In this document: positions 21,478 to 33,578 of the stretch, piece after piece
How the letters are laid out: each line of letters starts with the position of its first letter
Numbering within the stretch: position 1 is the stretch's first letter
Notes under the pieces: model-generated
Database searches by the model: none
What the model was told of the DNA's origin: nothing
Seen by the model: the letters and a program-made list of their open reading frames with translations, nothing else
From: Progne subis subis
Lineage: Eukaryota; Chordata; Aves; Passeriformes; Hirundinidae
NCBI GenBank assembly: GCA_022316685.1
Contig: JAKJHU010001358.1
Coordinates: 1-64,000 of the forward strand
Direction: 5' to 3'
DNA length: 64,000 nucleotides
Made by a program: the position numbers and the translations under genes

Positions 21478-22471
21478 TTAGAAGGAGAGGGTTCGGTGCT
21501 TTCTCCTCCTCCAGGCAGCACTGGCCACTTGTGGGGCCTCTGCAGGTGGTTTTGCACTTTTAGGGATGAAAGGTTTCACCCACTTGGCTGGCACCCAATT
21601 GGGACCTGAGGGAGTGGACATGCAGGCATACCCACAACCCCAGGTGACTAGATCATGGGGGCCCTTTGTCTCCTTGGTTGCTGGATCCTTTACCATTACT
21701 GGTGGCTTTGCTTTCAGCTGCAGTTGGAAGTTCTCTCTGAAATGGCGCACAATTGGTGGGTTAAGATTTTCAAATGTGCAATTTAAAAAGTTCAGAGTGA
21801 ACAAGGCTTTGGACAACTGGATTTGGGGTGTTTCTAAATTTAGAGACTGATGTTGTTGGCTGAGGACCCTTTTGAGATTTTGGTGGGTCCTTTCCACGAT
21901 GGCCTGACCTGTCGGGGAGTAGAGGATGCCTGTTTTGTGCTCTACTCCTCATTGCTGCAGGAAGCTTCTGAACTACTTGGATGTGTACGTGGGTCCATTA
22001 TCAGTTTTTATTGACTTGGGGATGCCCAGGAAGGAGAAAGCCTGTATTAGGTGTTTCATGGCATCACTAGACTTCTCCCCTGTGTGGGCAGAGGTATAGA
22101 CAGCTCCAGAAAAGGTGTCTACAGAAACATGGACATACCTTTGCCTACCAAAGGACATGATGTGTGTCACGTCCATCTGCCATACCTCACAGCTGTTCAG
22201 TTCCCTGGGGTTTGCTCCTGCACTCAGGGCTGGGAGTGTGTTGCTGGCACAAGAGACACTTTGCCACAATTGCCCGAGCCTGTTCCCGAGTTAGATGGAA
22301 CTGGCGGACTAGGCCTGGCGCATTCTGGTGAAAAAGCTGACGGCTGATTTTGGCTTGATCAAAGATGTTTGGGAGTGGGGCCATTTCTGCAGGCGCAGCA
22401 AGAGCATCAGCCCTTCTGTTGCCCTCGGCTATGAATCCTGGTAAATTGGTGTGTGATCTGATGCGCATCAC
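21478..22471 (-). pseudogene. pol: C2A integrase, broken
   Basis: The zinc-domain region (CLLCQQH) and the core with QMDVTHI and KTDNGPTYTS are seen in 22471-21973; the catalytic Glu segment near VERTHQNLK and the C-terminal DLVTWGCGYA with a basic tail are in 21897-21478. A frame break lies near 21900-21970. The last 40 or so residues are Ala/Pro/Arg-rich. Confidence 0.9.
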
Positions 22472-22486
22472 ATAAAATTGTTGCTC

Positions 22487-23077
22487 TCAGTGGGAGACCA
22501 GATTTACTAGTTTTGAGAGCAAGTTGAAAAGTGCAGAATTGGAGACCTCACTCAGTACAGCTTGTTCAGCTCTGGATACTACACCTGCTACATAGGCTGA
22601 ATCTGTGACCAAATTGAATGGTTCAGGAAACTTTTCAAAAGCTCTGACAACTGCAGCCAACTCAGCTACCTGAGGCGATCCTTCCACCTTGACAATATCT
22701 TTTTCCCACTGCTGAGTTTGAGGATCTTTCCACGTTATTACTGACTTATGAGAGGCTCCGGATGCATCTGTAAAAACGGTTAGAGCTTTTAAGGGCTTCC
22801 TGCTCTGAACATTTTTTAATGACAATTTGAACTGAATTTGTTCTCTAAATAATTTGTGAGCAGGCCGATGAATTGAAATTTGACCTGTGTAGCTATCCAG
22901 AGCAAACTGCAAAGCTTCATTTTCATTAAGCAAGTGCTCCAACATTGCTCTTGTGATTTGGCCTGAGTTTATCTCAATTGGGATGTGAATATAATCAAAA
23001 TCACATCCTGCCAACTCCCTGGTCCGGGTCCTGGCTTTCCAGATCAATTCTGCTACCAGTTCCGGTGGCCTGGTCAT
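22487..23077 (-). pseudogene. pol: C2A RT connection and RNase H
   Basis: 196 codons stay open. Key features are VFTDASG (catalytic Asp), ELAAVVRAF (Glu) and VTDSAYVAG (Asp). The preceding YTGQISIHRP is the connection segment also seen in the fragment at 864-1430. It is separated from integrase by a frame break near 22480. Confidence 0.9.
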
Positions 23078-23107
23078 TCTTTTGGACCAGTGGTGACTGA
23101 GGAAAAC

Positions 23108-24646
23108 CTACTCTATGATTAAGAGGGGATCCCTACAGTCTTTGTCCTTTTTTGATTTTTCTACTCTTTCCCACTGAAAGATCATCCCGTGTAGGTGTGG
23201 CAGTTTGCCTAAAATGATGAATTTAAATGGCAAGTCTGATTTGCACCTGTTGGCCTGTCTGGTGGCCACACAGTCCTGCACCTTTTCTAGGGCTGCTCTT
23301 GCCTCTTGGGTGAGGGTCCTAGGAGAATTTAGCTCCTCTCCCCCTTTTAACAGATTGAAGAGGGGGTCTAGGTCCTTGGTGGTCAGACCCAGCCATGGTC
23401 TTACCCAATTTAAGGACCCACACAACTGCTGGACATCTACTAAGGTCCTGATGTTATTTTTGACAACTAATTTTTGTGGCACAATGGTCTGCTTACCAAT
23501 CTCCAGACCCAGGTACTTCCAAGGCGGCATCCTTTGAATCTTTCCATCCTGAAGCTCACATCCTGCAGCAACCAAAGAATCGATTGTCAGGTCAAGTGTG
23601 TGGGACAGTAAGTCATCATTGGGGGCACACACGAGCACATCATCCATGTAGTGCAGGATGATGGCTTCTCCCACAGCTGCGTGCACTGGGGACAGCAGGG
23701 AAGAGAGGTACCAGTGACAAATAGATGGCGAGTTTTTCATCCCTTGGGGAAGAAATTTCCAGTGGTATCTTTTCCTCGGGGCTTCTCGGTTGAGGGTAGG
23801 GACCAAGAAGGCGAAACGTGGGACATCGTCAGGGTGCAGAGGGATCTGGAAAAAGCAATCTTTGATATCAATAATTGCCAAATTACAATTTTGGGGGAGC
23901 ATCGCTGGGGATGTCATCCCTGGTTGGAGAGAACCCATGTCCTCAATGACATTATTAATTTGACGGAGATCGTGGAGGTGCCGCCACTTGCCTTTGTATG
24001 CCTTTTTGATAACAAAGACTGGGGAATTTCACGGAGACGTGGTTTCCACAATGTGGCCTTTAGCTAGCTGTTCATCCACTAGCTCCTGAAGCGCCTTCAA
24101 TTTTTCTTTACTGAGTGGCCACTGCTCTACCCAGACTGGTGAATCAGTTTTCCAATTGAGTTTCTGGGTAGGGAGCTCTTCAGTGGCCTCAGCCTGAAAA
24201 ACCGGGGGTGCATCTGGGATACCACTTGTGACCCCCCACTGGGCCATCAGGTCTCTCCCCCACAAGGGCTCTGAATAATCCAAAACAAATGGACGCAGTG
24301 TAGTCAATTGTCCGTTTAGCCCCTTAATTTTCACAACACTTTCTGACTGTTTCGCCCATTTCATTCCCCCTACACCTTCTACATGCCCAGCCACATTTTG
24401 CAGTTCCCAATGTGAGGGCCACATTCTTTCTGGTACAATCATTACATTCGTGCCTGTGTCCAAAACCCCTTTGAGCTTTATGACTTCCCCACCATGACGG
24501 ACCTCACACACTATTATGAGTTTGTCCCTCCCAATAACTCGTGTGGAGCAAACCTCAGGGTGTTTGTTCCTTGTGATGTCTTTTTCAGGGAACGGGTCAG
24601 GTGCTGGAATTTCCTGAGCTATTATCTGCTCCTTAGGCAGAAACAA
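23108..24646 (-). pseudogene. pol: C2A protease and reverse transcriptase, broken
   Basis: 24646-24029 starts upstream of protease (GVLDTGTNVMIV, active-site DTG; then LWGRDLMAQWG) and runs into the RT N-terminus. After a break around 23940-24070, 23938-23108 carries RT with IDIKDCFFQI (first catalytic Asp) and the YMDD motif (about 23650). Order and motifs are those of class II ERVs. All catalytic residues are visible, but the frame is broken. Confidence 0.92.
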
Positions 24647-25151
24647 GGGTGGGTGGACACAGAGCAGCCAGAGAACTAGTTGTTTAGGGTTTGATGAGGC
24701 AAGACCTGGAAGGATCTTGATCTCTCTTGGTGTGTACTTGGTGTCCCAAGGATGACATACTTACTGCCAACATGTTGCCCGGAGCCTGGCACCTGTAGAT
24801 CCAATGAACCTAAATGCCAGTCTGTGTCACTTAGGTGCAAGGATTCTGTCAGTTGCAACCTAAAAGGCTTTTGGAGACATTCTGTGGTTAGACAGGGTCT
24901 GCTCACGTCATGATCTGAAAGGGTCATATCTGGTGACTTCTGCTGAAAGGCAGAACTGATTAAAGCAGGATTAGTTAATTTAACATTTGCATTTTCTAGT
25001 TTTTTCTCCCCCCTCCTTGGACTTGCCCCATTTATGTCAGCATGCTGGGCAAGCCAGCGCTCACTTTTTAGTTTTTTGAAAAATCCCCTTTGGACCCTTG
25101 AGACCCCCCGTCCCCATTGTCCCAGAAGTCCTGAAATTGATTCTTTAAAGG
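24647..25151 (-). pseudogene. gag: C2A gag C-terminal part (3' of the ERVL)
   Basis: Continuation of gag beyond the ERVL insertion, readable from about 25151 to 24700. Residues such as QHADINGASPRR match the corresponding part of C2B (52000-52040). The sequence joins in register with 31832 once the ERVL and one copy of AAAGG are removed. Confidence 0.85.
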
Positions 25152-25153
25152 TA

Positions 25154-25817
25154 TGTCCTGGTTTGGAGACAAATTTGGGGGAAAACCCCTGTATAGGATC
25201 CCTCTGGGAAGCAAACCCAAGTGGCTCCTTCCTCCAACTAGTCCAAAAAAAAAAACTTTTTTGGAGAAAAGTGGAAAAAACTATTTTACTAAACAAATAA
25301 AGTGCATACAAGTATAAAGAATGAATAATATGAAACAATAAAACCTCTCCTTCTGAAGTGAGATGGCAAATTGAGAAAGTCCTTGCTGTGGGTGTAGCTC
25401 GGCTCTCTCTCAGTCTCTCATCAGTCCCAGTCCCTCTGGCGCTGCTGGAAAATGCTGAGGTTCAGGCCCCGGTGGGCCGCAGGTGCAGCCCCCAGTGCTC
25501 CCCTGGGTTTTCAGTCCAGAGCAGGTTTAAACAGTTCCAAGAAAAAGGAAAAAAAAACATTCTAGGGAACTTCTCTGCCTTAGCTAGCTGAAACTAACTA
25601 AAAGCAAAAAAAAAAAATCTCTGTCCTGAAGTCTCTCCAAGCCTTTGCTGAACACCACCATCCGCAGAAGAATGTGGAGGAGTCAGGCAGTTTTCTCAAA
25701 ACAAACTCCGCGCTTCTCCTTGCTCTTAGAACCAGTCTTAAAGGCACAGGACTTAATATACAGCACAAACAGAACAGATGATTGGGGATACAAGCATCAT
25801 AAAGTTACCCTAGGACA
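25154..25817 (-). repeat. 3' LTR of the ERVL
   Basis: 664 bp with TGTCCTGG ... CCTAGGACA ends. The left neighbour is TA and then the duplication AAAGG, so two extra bases lie between the usual CA end (in sense) and the host. Confidence 0.93.
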
Positions 25818-25959
25818 TTCCACCCCTTATCCCCATATCGTCAATTTACTAAAACTAATATATACTCTAGCTCTACACACACATACATCTATATAAAAAA
25901 CAATATGCAATATACAGCTACATACAGTGGCAGTACTATTTAGCACACAACGATAATTA

Positions 25960-27130
25960 CACACGGTTCTCACCCAACAATCAGATCTCTCTGGGGTACA
26001 CATCGTGTGGTTCCATCTTTCTGCATTACCCACCATGTGCAGCCTGGTCCCTGAGCAAAGGCAATCCCACAGATGGGATTCTCTGTACTTGAAGCAGAAT
26101 TGATCCAAACTGTTTTCTCTAACAAACTTCTTACATGTACTACTGGGACTTTTTCTTTATCTACTATATGTAGGGGCTCAGATTGGGCAGGGCCTGCTCG
26201 GTTGGTGGAACCTCGGGTGTTAACTAACCAGGTGGCCTTTGCTAGATGCTGCTCCTAGTTTTTGAATGATCCCCCACCCAGTGCTTTCAGGGTGGTCTTT
26301 AGCAGTCCATTGTATCTTTCTACTTTCCCTGAAGCTGGTGCATGATAGGAGATACGGTACACCCACTCAATGCCATGTTCCCTAGCTTAGTTGTTGATGA
26401 GGCTGATCTTGAAATGAGTTCTACTGTCTGACTCAATCTTCTCAGGGGTGCTATGCTTCTAAAGAACTTGCTTTTTAAGGCTTAGAATGGTGTTCCGGGC
26501 AGTAGCGTGAGGCACAGGGTAGGTCTCTAGCCATCTAGTGGTGGCTTCTACTATGGTCAGCACGTAGTGCTTGCTTTGGCGGTTTTGGGGAAGGGTGATG
26601 TAGTCAATCTGCTAGGTTTCCCCATACTTATACTTGGACTATTGCCTACTATACTATAGGGGCTTTACCTGCTTGGCCTGCTTGATGGCAGCACACGTCT
26701 CACAGTCATGGATAACCTGAGAAATACTGTCCATGGTTAGATCCACCCCTCGGTCTCGTGCCCACTTATAGGTGGCATCTTTGCCCTGGTGACCTGAGGC
26801 ATCATGGGCCTATCAAGCTAGGAATAACTCTCCTTTGTGTTGCCAATCTAAGTCTATCTTTGACACTTCTATCTTTGCAGCTTGATCTACTTGCTCGTTG
26901 TTTCGGTGTTTCTCATTAGCCCGACTCTTGGGGACATGGGCGTCTACATGACGGACTTTCACAGGTAGCTTTTCTATTTGAGTGGCAATGTCTTTCCACT
27001 CATCAACAGCCCAGATTGGTTTTCCCTTACACTGCCAATTGGCCTTTTTCTACTTCTCCAGCCATCTCCACAGAGCATTGGCTACCATTCACGAATCAGT
27101 GTAGAGGTAGAGCTTTGGCCACTTCTCTCT
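25960..27130 (-). pseudogene. pol: ERVL integrase, broken
   Basis: Minus-strand frames show the zinc-domain GHQGKDATYKWARDRG and CETC (about 26800-26690), the core with QIDYITLP and ESDSRTHF, and a catalytic-Glu segment SGKVERYNGLLK (about 26330-26290). The C-terminal part continues to about 25960. At least six in-frame stops or frame changes occur. Integrase normally inserts viral DNA; this one is dead. Confidence 0.85.
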
Positions 27131-28759
27131 TTTAGCAATGTCTAGGGCTAGTTGAACAGCTTTGAGTTCAGCAAGCTGGCTCGACCCACCTTCTCCTTCA
27201 GTGGCTTCTGCAACCTGTCATGTGGGGCTCCATACGGCTGCTTTCTACTTTCATTTCATCTTAACGATGCGGCAGGAACTGTCAGTGAAAAGAGCGTAGC
27301 ATGTTTCTTCTGCTGGCAGTTGGTTGTATGGTGGAGCTTCTTTAGCACGTGTTACTTGTTCTTGCTCCTCTTCATCCATGAGACTAAAGTTTTCACCTTC
27401 TGGCCAGTTTGTAATTATTTCCAGAATCCCAGGGCGATTTGGGTTTCTAATGCGGGTGCGCTGAGTGATGAGGGCAATCTATTTGTTCCATGTGGCATTG
27501 GTGGCATGGTGGGTAGAGGGAACTTGTGCTTTGAACATCCATCCCAGCACTGGTAGTCGAGGTGCTAGCAGGAGTTGTGTTTCAGTGCCTACTACTTTTG
27601 AGGCGACTTGAACTCCTTCATAGGCGGCTAAGATTTCCTTCTCTGTTGGAGTGTAGTTGGCTTCAGATCCTCTGTAGCTTTGGCTCCAGAATCTCAGTGG
27701 TCGGCTCTGAGTCTCCCCAGGCACCTTCTGCCAAAGGCTCTAGGACAGGCCATTGTTCTCGGCTGCTGAGTAGAGCACGTTCTTTACATCTGGTCCCGTC
27801 CTGACTGGGCCAAGGGCTACTGCATGAGCGATCTCCTGCTTGATCTGGGCAAAGGCTTGTTGCTGTTCAGGGCCCCAGTGGAAATCGTTCTTCTTGCGGG
27901 TAACTAGGTAGAGAGGGCTCACAATCTGGCTGTACTCAGGAATGTGCATCTTCCAGAAACCTATAGCGCCTAGGAAAGCTTGTGTTTCCTTTTTGTTGGT
28001 TGGTGGACACATTGCTGTGATTTTGTTGATGACTTCAGTGGGAATCTGACGCCTTCTATCATGCTACTTTATTCCTAGAAACTGGATCTCTCGAGCAGGT
28101 CCCTTAACTTTGCTCTTCTTGATAGCAAAGCTAGCTTTCCGGAGAATCTGGATGATCTTATCTCCTTTCTCAAACACTTCTTTTGCTGTGTTTCCCTACA
28201 CAATGATGTCATCAATGTACTGTAGATATTCTGGAGCTTCACCCTTTTCCAGTGCAGCCTGGATCAGTCCATGGCAGATGGTGGGGCTGTGTTTCCACCC
28301 CTGGGGCAGTCGGTTCCAGGTGTACTGCACGCCCCTCCAGGTGAAAGCAAACTGAGGCCTGCATTCTGCAGCCAGAGGAATGGAGAAAAATGCGTTAGCA
28401 ATGTCAATTGTGGTGTACCATTTTGCTGCCTTGGACTCCAGCTCGTACTGGAGTTCCAGCATGTCCGGCACAGCAGCGCTCAATGGTGGAGTCACTTCGT
28501 TCAAGGCACGGTAGTCCACGTTCAATCTCCATCCTCCGTCAGACTTGCGCACAGGCCAGATGGGGCTGTTGAAGGGTGAGTGGGTTTTGCTGACCACCCT
28601 TTGGGTCTCCAGCTCACGGATCATCTTGTGGATGGGGATCACAGCATCTCGAGTTGTTCTGTACTGTCGGCGATGCACTGTTGAAGTGGCAATTGGCACT
28701 TGTTGCTCTTCCACCTTCAGAAGACCTACAGCTGATGGGTTCTCTGATAGTCTAGGCAA
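27131..28759 (-). pseudogene. pol: ERVL reverse transcriptase and RNase H, broken
   Basis: 28759-28196 carries RT with FNSPIWPVRKSDG, TTIDIANAFF (catalytic Asp) and YIDDIIV (active-site pair). The thumb and connection follow in 28012-27740 and the tether in 27724-27479 (YTPTEKEILAAYEG). RNase H continues to about 27040. The YIDD form and the sequence around it are typical of ERVL elements. Stops lie near 28195, 28060 and 27735. Confidence 0.92.
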
Positions 28760-28864
28760 GGTATTTAACTGCTTAACATCCCCTGTCTCTACAGCTGCTA
28801 TCCCTAATGCCTACTTAAATCTCTTTGGGTCTTTGAAATACTCATTTCGGAGGAAGTCTATGCC

Positions 28865-29098
28865 TTAAATGCATGGAGCCTCTGGGCCAGTCACAATAGG
28901 GTGTCTCTTCCACTGATTTCCAGTCAGGCTCACATCAGCTTCCACCAAAGTAAAATCTTGTGAGCCCCCTGTCACCCCAGCAATGGAAACAGATTCTTCC
29001 CCCACATGTCTTGATGGGAGTAATGTGCACTGTGCACCAGTGTCAACTAAGGCCTCATATTTTTGTGGTTCTGATGTGCCAGGCCAACGAATCCACAC
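28865..29098 (-). pseudogene. pol: ERVL protease (partial)
   Basis: Open for 77 codons with EALVDTGAQCTLLPS, the aspartic protease active site (DTG), near 29055, and a C-terminal part beginning VSLTGNQW. It lies upstream of RT as expected. The linkage to gag is broken by stops near 29150. Confidence 0.85.
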
Positions 29099-29281
29099 AG
29101 TCCAAAAAACACGGTTTTCCCTAGCCTCTACCTGGCTAGAGGCAGGGCCCCTCTAAGCCTGATTATCCTTATTTCCCTGGGCAACTGGAGCTGCTTCTTT
29201 CTTGCTAGAACTTCCTCTCACAGTCTTGCTATCTAACAATTTATGCAGCCGTTGTGTCATAGCATCAGTAGATTCTCTATC

Positions 29282-30052
29282 CTATCTTTTCATGTTTTCT
29301 CCACAATCACGCAGGAAGGACCACAGCTTAGCCCGTGGGATGCCTTTTCCCTCTCTATCTAGGGAACGTTTGCGTGTGGTGCTAGAGCCCTTAACTTGTA
29401 CTACAGAGATCTGGAGAATGTTCTCCTTGAGTTCTTTGTGATTCTCTTCCATCTTGTCTGCTAATCCTCGCACTTGTGTTTCCAAAGCTGCGATTCTTGC
29501 ATGTGTTGGACCATGCACGGCATCTGCATATGTTCGGAGCTTCTTTGCCATATCCAGCACAGTCTCCTCTGTCTCATCCCGCTTCATTATTGCTAAAGCA
29601 GAGGAGTATTCTTGTGGCCCAAGTCGTACAAGTTTTCGCCATATCACAGGTGTACATGGTACTAAGTCGGGGTTCCTAGTGTTTAGGTCATCTGAGAAGA
29701 CAATCTCCACCACTGCCATTTTTCTCAAGTGCTGAATCCCTTGTTCAATGGTTTTTCACTGGGTTTGCTGCATATAGAGATCGTTGGCACACAGATATCT
29801 TTGTGCCATACTTCCTAGGACCTGTTCTTAGAGACTGCAAGGACTAGCTTTCCTCATCATTTCTTGGTCAATAACTGGATTATGTGATAGGGATCTAAGA
29901 TGTCTCGCTTCAGTGCTATCCAGTATTGTAGCCTCGCCTGCAGCATCTTAAAGACGGACTAACCAACTAATTATAGATTCATCATGTCGTCGAGTATAAT
30001 CTTTTCTTAGGCCACGAAGGTCCTTCAGGGAAAAGGACTCAATAGTATCACT
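29282..30052 (-). pseudogene. gag: ERVL gag core region (partial)
   Basis: The reading 29728-29282 (148 codons) and weaker open stretches up to 30050 lie between the leader ORF and protease, as gag should. The recognisable part is a coiled-coil-like segment (LRTYADAVHG ... LETQVRGLADKMEENHKEL) and a basic C-terminus. No zinc knuckle was found, as is usual in ERVL gag. Capsid identity rests on position more than motif. Confidence 0.6.
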
Positions 30053-30296
30053 GGATCTTGTAGCAGTTGGTCGGGCTCCTGATCTTGTAGCAGTTGGTTG
30101 GGCTCTTGATGTTGTAGCAGCTGGTTGGGCTTCTGATCGTGTGCTAGTTGGTTGGACTCCTGATCTTGTACCAGTTGGTTGGGCTTCTGATTTTGTATCA
30201 GTTGGTTCACCTTTTTACTGTGTATCATCAGTTGCTTCAGCTTCTGATTGTGTGTCTGTTGGTTTGACTCCTGACTGGGTGTCAGGAGGCATTGAG
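30053..30296 (-). repeat. 27-bp tandem repeat in ERVL gag
   Basis: About nine imperfect copies of a 27-bp unit (core TTGGTTGGGCTCCTGAT on the plus strand), giving a nine-residue period rich in Gln, Asn, Asp and Pro (for example NQLLQDQEP) in one minus-strand frame. One unit near 30215 carries a 3-bp insertion. Array length may differ between copies. Confidence 0.85.
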
Positions 30297-31045
30297 GGTC
30301 CTTCACTTGAATCATCGTCTACTGGTCGATCGGTTTTGTCTGTGTGCTTTTTTCTCTTCTTTACTGCAGCAACTGCCGGTGTCTTAGCCTCACTGTCTGG
30401 TTTAGCTGCAGCCTGAATAGCTGTGGGGTTGGCTGCAGCCTGAGTGACTGATTTATCTCCCTGCTCCCTTGCCTCTATCTGCTGCCTTACAGTGTTTAGC
30501 AGTGTGTGACTCATTCTAGAAAAGCTATAAACTATACAGAGGAAAGTCACTAGGTGAAATACCAGGAAGGTGGTGTCTTTAACATTCAGGAGACTCTGAA
30601 CATTCTCCAAAAGTGATGTAACTGACTCAAAAGAGAAGAAGGAAAAAAGAGGCTGAAGAGCCTCATCCCCTACTCTTTTTCTAACAAACTGGGTGCAATT
30701 ATTGATAAATCCCTAAAACATGCTGCTGGAATTAGGACGCAGGGTAGGACGAAAGAACTATAAACTGAACATACCCAGAACAAACTCCAGTATCTTTATA
30801 AGCTTCTTGTAAACTATAATCACCGAACCCAGCAAAATAACTATTCTAATTTGTGCATCCTTAGTGTAAAAGCTGTATGTTAGGGACAATATTGGAGCTA
30901 TTTCTGGGTAGGAAAACAAACCTAGGGACCAGAAAGGTATTAAGACCTCAAAAAAGCCTAGGGAACAGAAATGCAGAAAAGACTCTATTTTAAGAGACAT
31001 TAGGACTTCAAGAAGCAACATGGCTACTGTCTGTTTAATCCCCAC
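30215..31045 (-). pseudogene. ERVL hydrophobic leader ORF (pre-gag or gag N-terminus)
   Basis: Starts about 90 bp after the primer site with ATG 31045. The first 95 codons are open, and the same frame reopens at 30610-30215 after stops near 30757-30611. It shows several hydrophobic helices (residues about 8-45, FFEVLIPFWSLGLF; about 70-90, IRIVILLGSVIIV; later FLVFHLVTFLCIV), then a charged Lys/Asp/Thr-rich tail. The second ERVL (48980-49536) encodes the same layout. Not a known Gag domain to me. It may be a membrane-anchoring N-terminus of gag or a separate protein. Confidence 0.6.
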
Positions 31046-31137
31046 CCAAAGGAGAACTCAAAAAAAAACCCAAAAACAAAAAAAACCAAAAAAAAACAGT
31101 TAATGATAATCAATACAAGTTTTTTCCACTCTCTCGT

Positions 31138-31155
31138 GCCCCGCAGTGGGCGCCA
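31138..31155 (-). promoter_or_regulatory. Primer binding site of the ERVL, tRNA-Lys-like
   Basis: The reverse complement reads TGGCGCCCACTGCGGGGC, close to the tRNA-Lys(1,2) site TGGCGCCCAACGTGGGGC (three differences). It begins ten bases after the CA end of the 5' LTR. Confidence 0.7.
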
Positions 31156-31165
31156 ATTAAGGGTA

Positions 31166-31831
31166 TGTCCTGGTTTGGAGACAAATTTGGGGGAAAACCC
31201 CTGTATAGGATCCCTCTGGGAAGCAAACCCAAGTGGCTCCTTCCTCCAACTAGTCCAAAAAAAAAAACTTTTTTGGAGAAAAGTGGAAAAAACTATTTTA
31301 CTAAACAAATAAAGTGCATACAAGTATAAAGAATGAATAATATGAAACAATAAAACCTCTCCTTCTGAAGTGAGATGGCAAATTGAGAAAGTCCTTGCTG
31401 TGGGTGTAGCTTGGCTCTCTCTCAGTCTCTCATCAGTCCCAGTCCCTCCCGCGCTGCTGGAAAATGCCGAGGTCCAGGCCCCAGTGGGCCGCAGGTGCAG
31501 CCCCCAGTGCTCCCCTGGGTTTTCAGTCCAGAGCAGGTTTAAACAGTTCCAAGAAAAAGGAAAAAAAAACATTCTAGGGAACTTCTCTGCCTTAGCTAGC
31601 TGAAACTAACTAAAAGCAAAAAAAGAAAAAATCTCTGTCTTGCAGTCTCTCCAAGCCTCCGCCGAAACACCCCGTCTGCAGAAGAATGTGGAGGAGTCAG
31701 GCAGTTTTCTCAAAACAAAATCCGCACTTCTCCTTGCTCTTAGAACTAGTCTTAAAGGCACAGGACTTAATATACAGCACAAACAGAACAGATGATTGGG
31801 GATACAAGCATCATAAAGATACCCTAGGACA
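31166..31831 (-). repeat. 5' LTR of the ERVL
   Basis: 666 bp, mate of 25154-25817, TG...CA ends. The right edge joins AAAGG, the target duplication in C2A gag. Promoter of the ERVL by position. Confidence 0.93.
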
Positions 31832-33578
31832 AAAGGGCATTGAGATGCCCAATGTCCAGCCTGATCACACAGGAGACATGTTTTTCTTCTCTTGAGCGGT
31901 GGCCATGGCACAGGCACAGGGGGCATGGAGTCTGCTGTGGCAGCTCTTTGCGGTGGTCTGAATGCATCTCTGGAACTGTGGTGTAGGTGAGCTGTTATGA
32001 AGGGAACCTTCCTGGCACACACCTGGAGCATGTCATCTAAGGTTGGAGCCGGTTCCATGGGAAGGCTGAGGATGGCTGCCTTGCAATGTTCGTTCGCATT
32101 GGTCAGCGCCATCTCCTCCAGGACCTGTTCTTGGGCTCCTTCATTCTTAACCTGTAACTCGATAGCTCGAGTTAATCTACAAAATGCTACAAAAGGTTCT
32201 GATGGAAGCTGCTTTATTTTACTGTAAGGTTGGAAGGACCCATCGGGCTGGATTGAAAAGAATGCATTGGAAGCAGCGTCTTTAATGTGCTCTAAAACAG
32301 CTAAAGGAATTTCTTGAGCCTGCTTGAGGGCTGAGACCCATTCACCATCACCACATAGATGTTCTAATCAAATTGGCAAATTATTATTATCAACAGCCGT
32401 TTCAGGATTTTGCCAAAGCTCCAGAAGTAAATCTCTTAATCTTTTTTTCCATGTAGAGTCCCAAAGCCTAAACTGTGTGGACGAAAGGAGGGAAGAAAAA
32501 AGCTGCCAGAGGTCAAAGGGAACAATAGGATTCCCTGTTAATTTTGCTTTTAAAAGGCTGCGAAAGTATTCACTTTCACGTCCAAAATTGGCCTGAGCTT
32601 TACATAAATCCTGAATCGCTTGTTGGGGGAAGGGGTCCCAATTAGTGTGGACAGAATCCCCCCTTTTTGACCGTCAGTATGTGACGGGGGTGGCAGAAAA
32701 GCCAGGATCGCTTCCTGCTTCCGGGTTCCTGGCTCCCTCCTCCCCCCCACCCTTTTCCCCGGGGCGTGGGAACTGGGACTCTGGGCAGGGAAACCGTGGG
32801 AACCAGAGTCAGGGAGGGGCTGGAGGCTTGACTCACATGGGGTAGACTTGGAAGGTGGAGGTTTGAGGGTCGGGGGCGGAGTAAGAGGAGAGGGCAGTGC
32901 CGAGGGTGGCACCGAAGGGAAGGAGGGGTGTGGGGAGAGGAAGGGATTGCGAAAGGGATTGTGGGAAGGAGGGACAGACAAAGAGAGAGGCTCCTCATGG
33001 CTCGAGAGCGCATGGCTTTGGCCATTTTGGGTAACAAAGGAGTCCCCTCCATCTTGTGACCCCCCCTTCCAAACTAAGACTAGTTTGGGAATCACTAAGA
33101 TGGGGGTTTTGAGCACTCAAACTGTCTGCAAAGGTAAACCAAACCCAGGGTTTACAAACTGGGGAAGAAGGGAGGTTTGGGGAAAGTTTAGGGGTTTCTC
33201 GAGGAATATCCGATTTTGAGGAAGGGATTTTGGGGTTGGAGAGGGAGAAACTGAGGAAACTGGGGAAAATCCACAAAGAACTAGATTTTTTTTCTTTTCA
33301 TTTTGTTTTTGCAATGCAAATGAAATTTGCAAGCTCCAAAGAGCAAAATTTGCTTTTTCTTTATCATTAGGGGAGCTTGATTGAGACAATTTTTTTGCAA
33401 CAGCTTCCCAAAATTCTGGGGAGCTTATTTGCTCTAATGATACATGTGGAAACTGAGAAAACAACCACTAAATTAATTTTTTCAGCTGTTTCTTTGAACA
33501 ATGGGTCCCCCCATCATCCAAGGCACTTAAATTTTGATAATTGACTCTTTTTTGAGACACAGACAGCCTAGCACCCAT
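31832..33578 (-). pseudogene. gag: C2A gag, 5' part, broken
   Basis: The start is ATG 33578, giving MGARL, a myristoylation-type N-terminus. Codon 37 is TAG (33468-33470), and the frame stays open beyond it through matrix (33464-33117). A long Pro/Ser-rich stretch follows (about 33100-32700), then capsid (about 32660-32000). Near 31880 is a nucleocapsid zinc knuckle CLLCDQAGHWASQC (CX2CX4HX4C). Frameshifts lie near 33115 and 32560. The same TAG sits at the same codon in C2B. Confidence 0.88.

Larger units (their letters stand above)
25152..31831 (-). mobile_element. ERVL provirus inside C2A gag
   Basis: A complete class III ERV on the minus strand: 5' LTR 31166-31831, primer site, hydrophobic leader ORF, gag with tandem repeats, protease, RT, RNase H, integrase, polypurine tract (25818-25834) and 3' LTR 25154-25817. 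No env. Flanks AAAGG at 25147-25151 and 31832-31836. The LTR pair differs by a few percent by eye. Many short stops and frameshifts are present. Confidence 0.95.

Noticed and set aside
30053..30296. CRISPR-like array
   Set aside because: Direct 27-bp units without spacers, in phase with a reading frame, in a vertebrate ERV.
32550..33116. Second long frame over the Pro-rich class II gag region
   Set aside because: Overlapping frames are both open because of biased composition. The frame that links matrix to capsid is preferred; no evidence for a separate gene.
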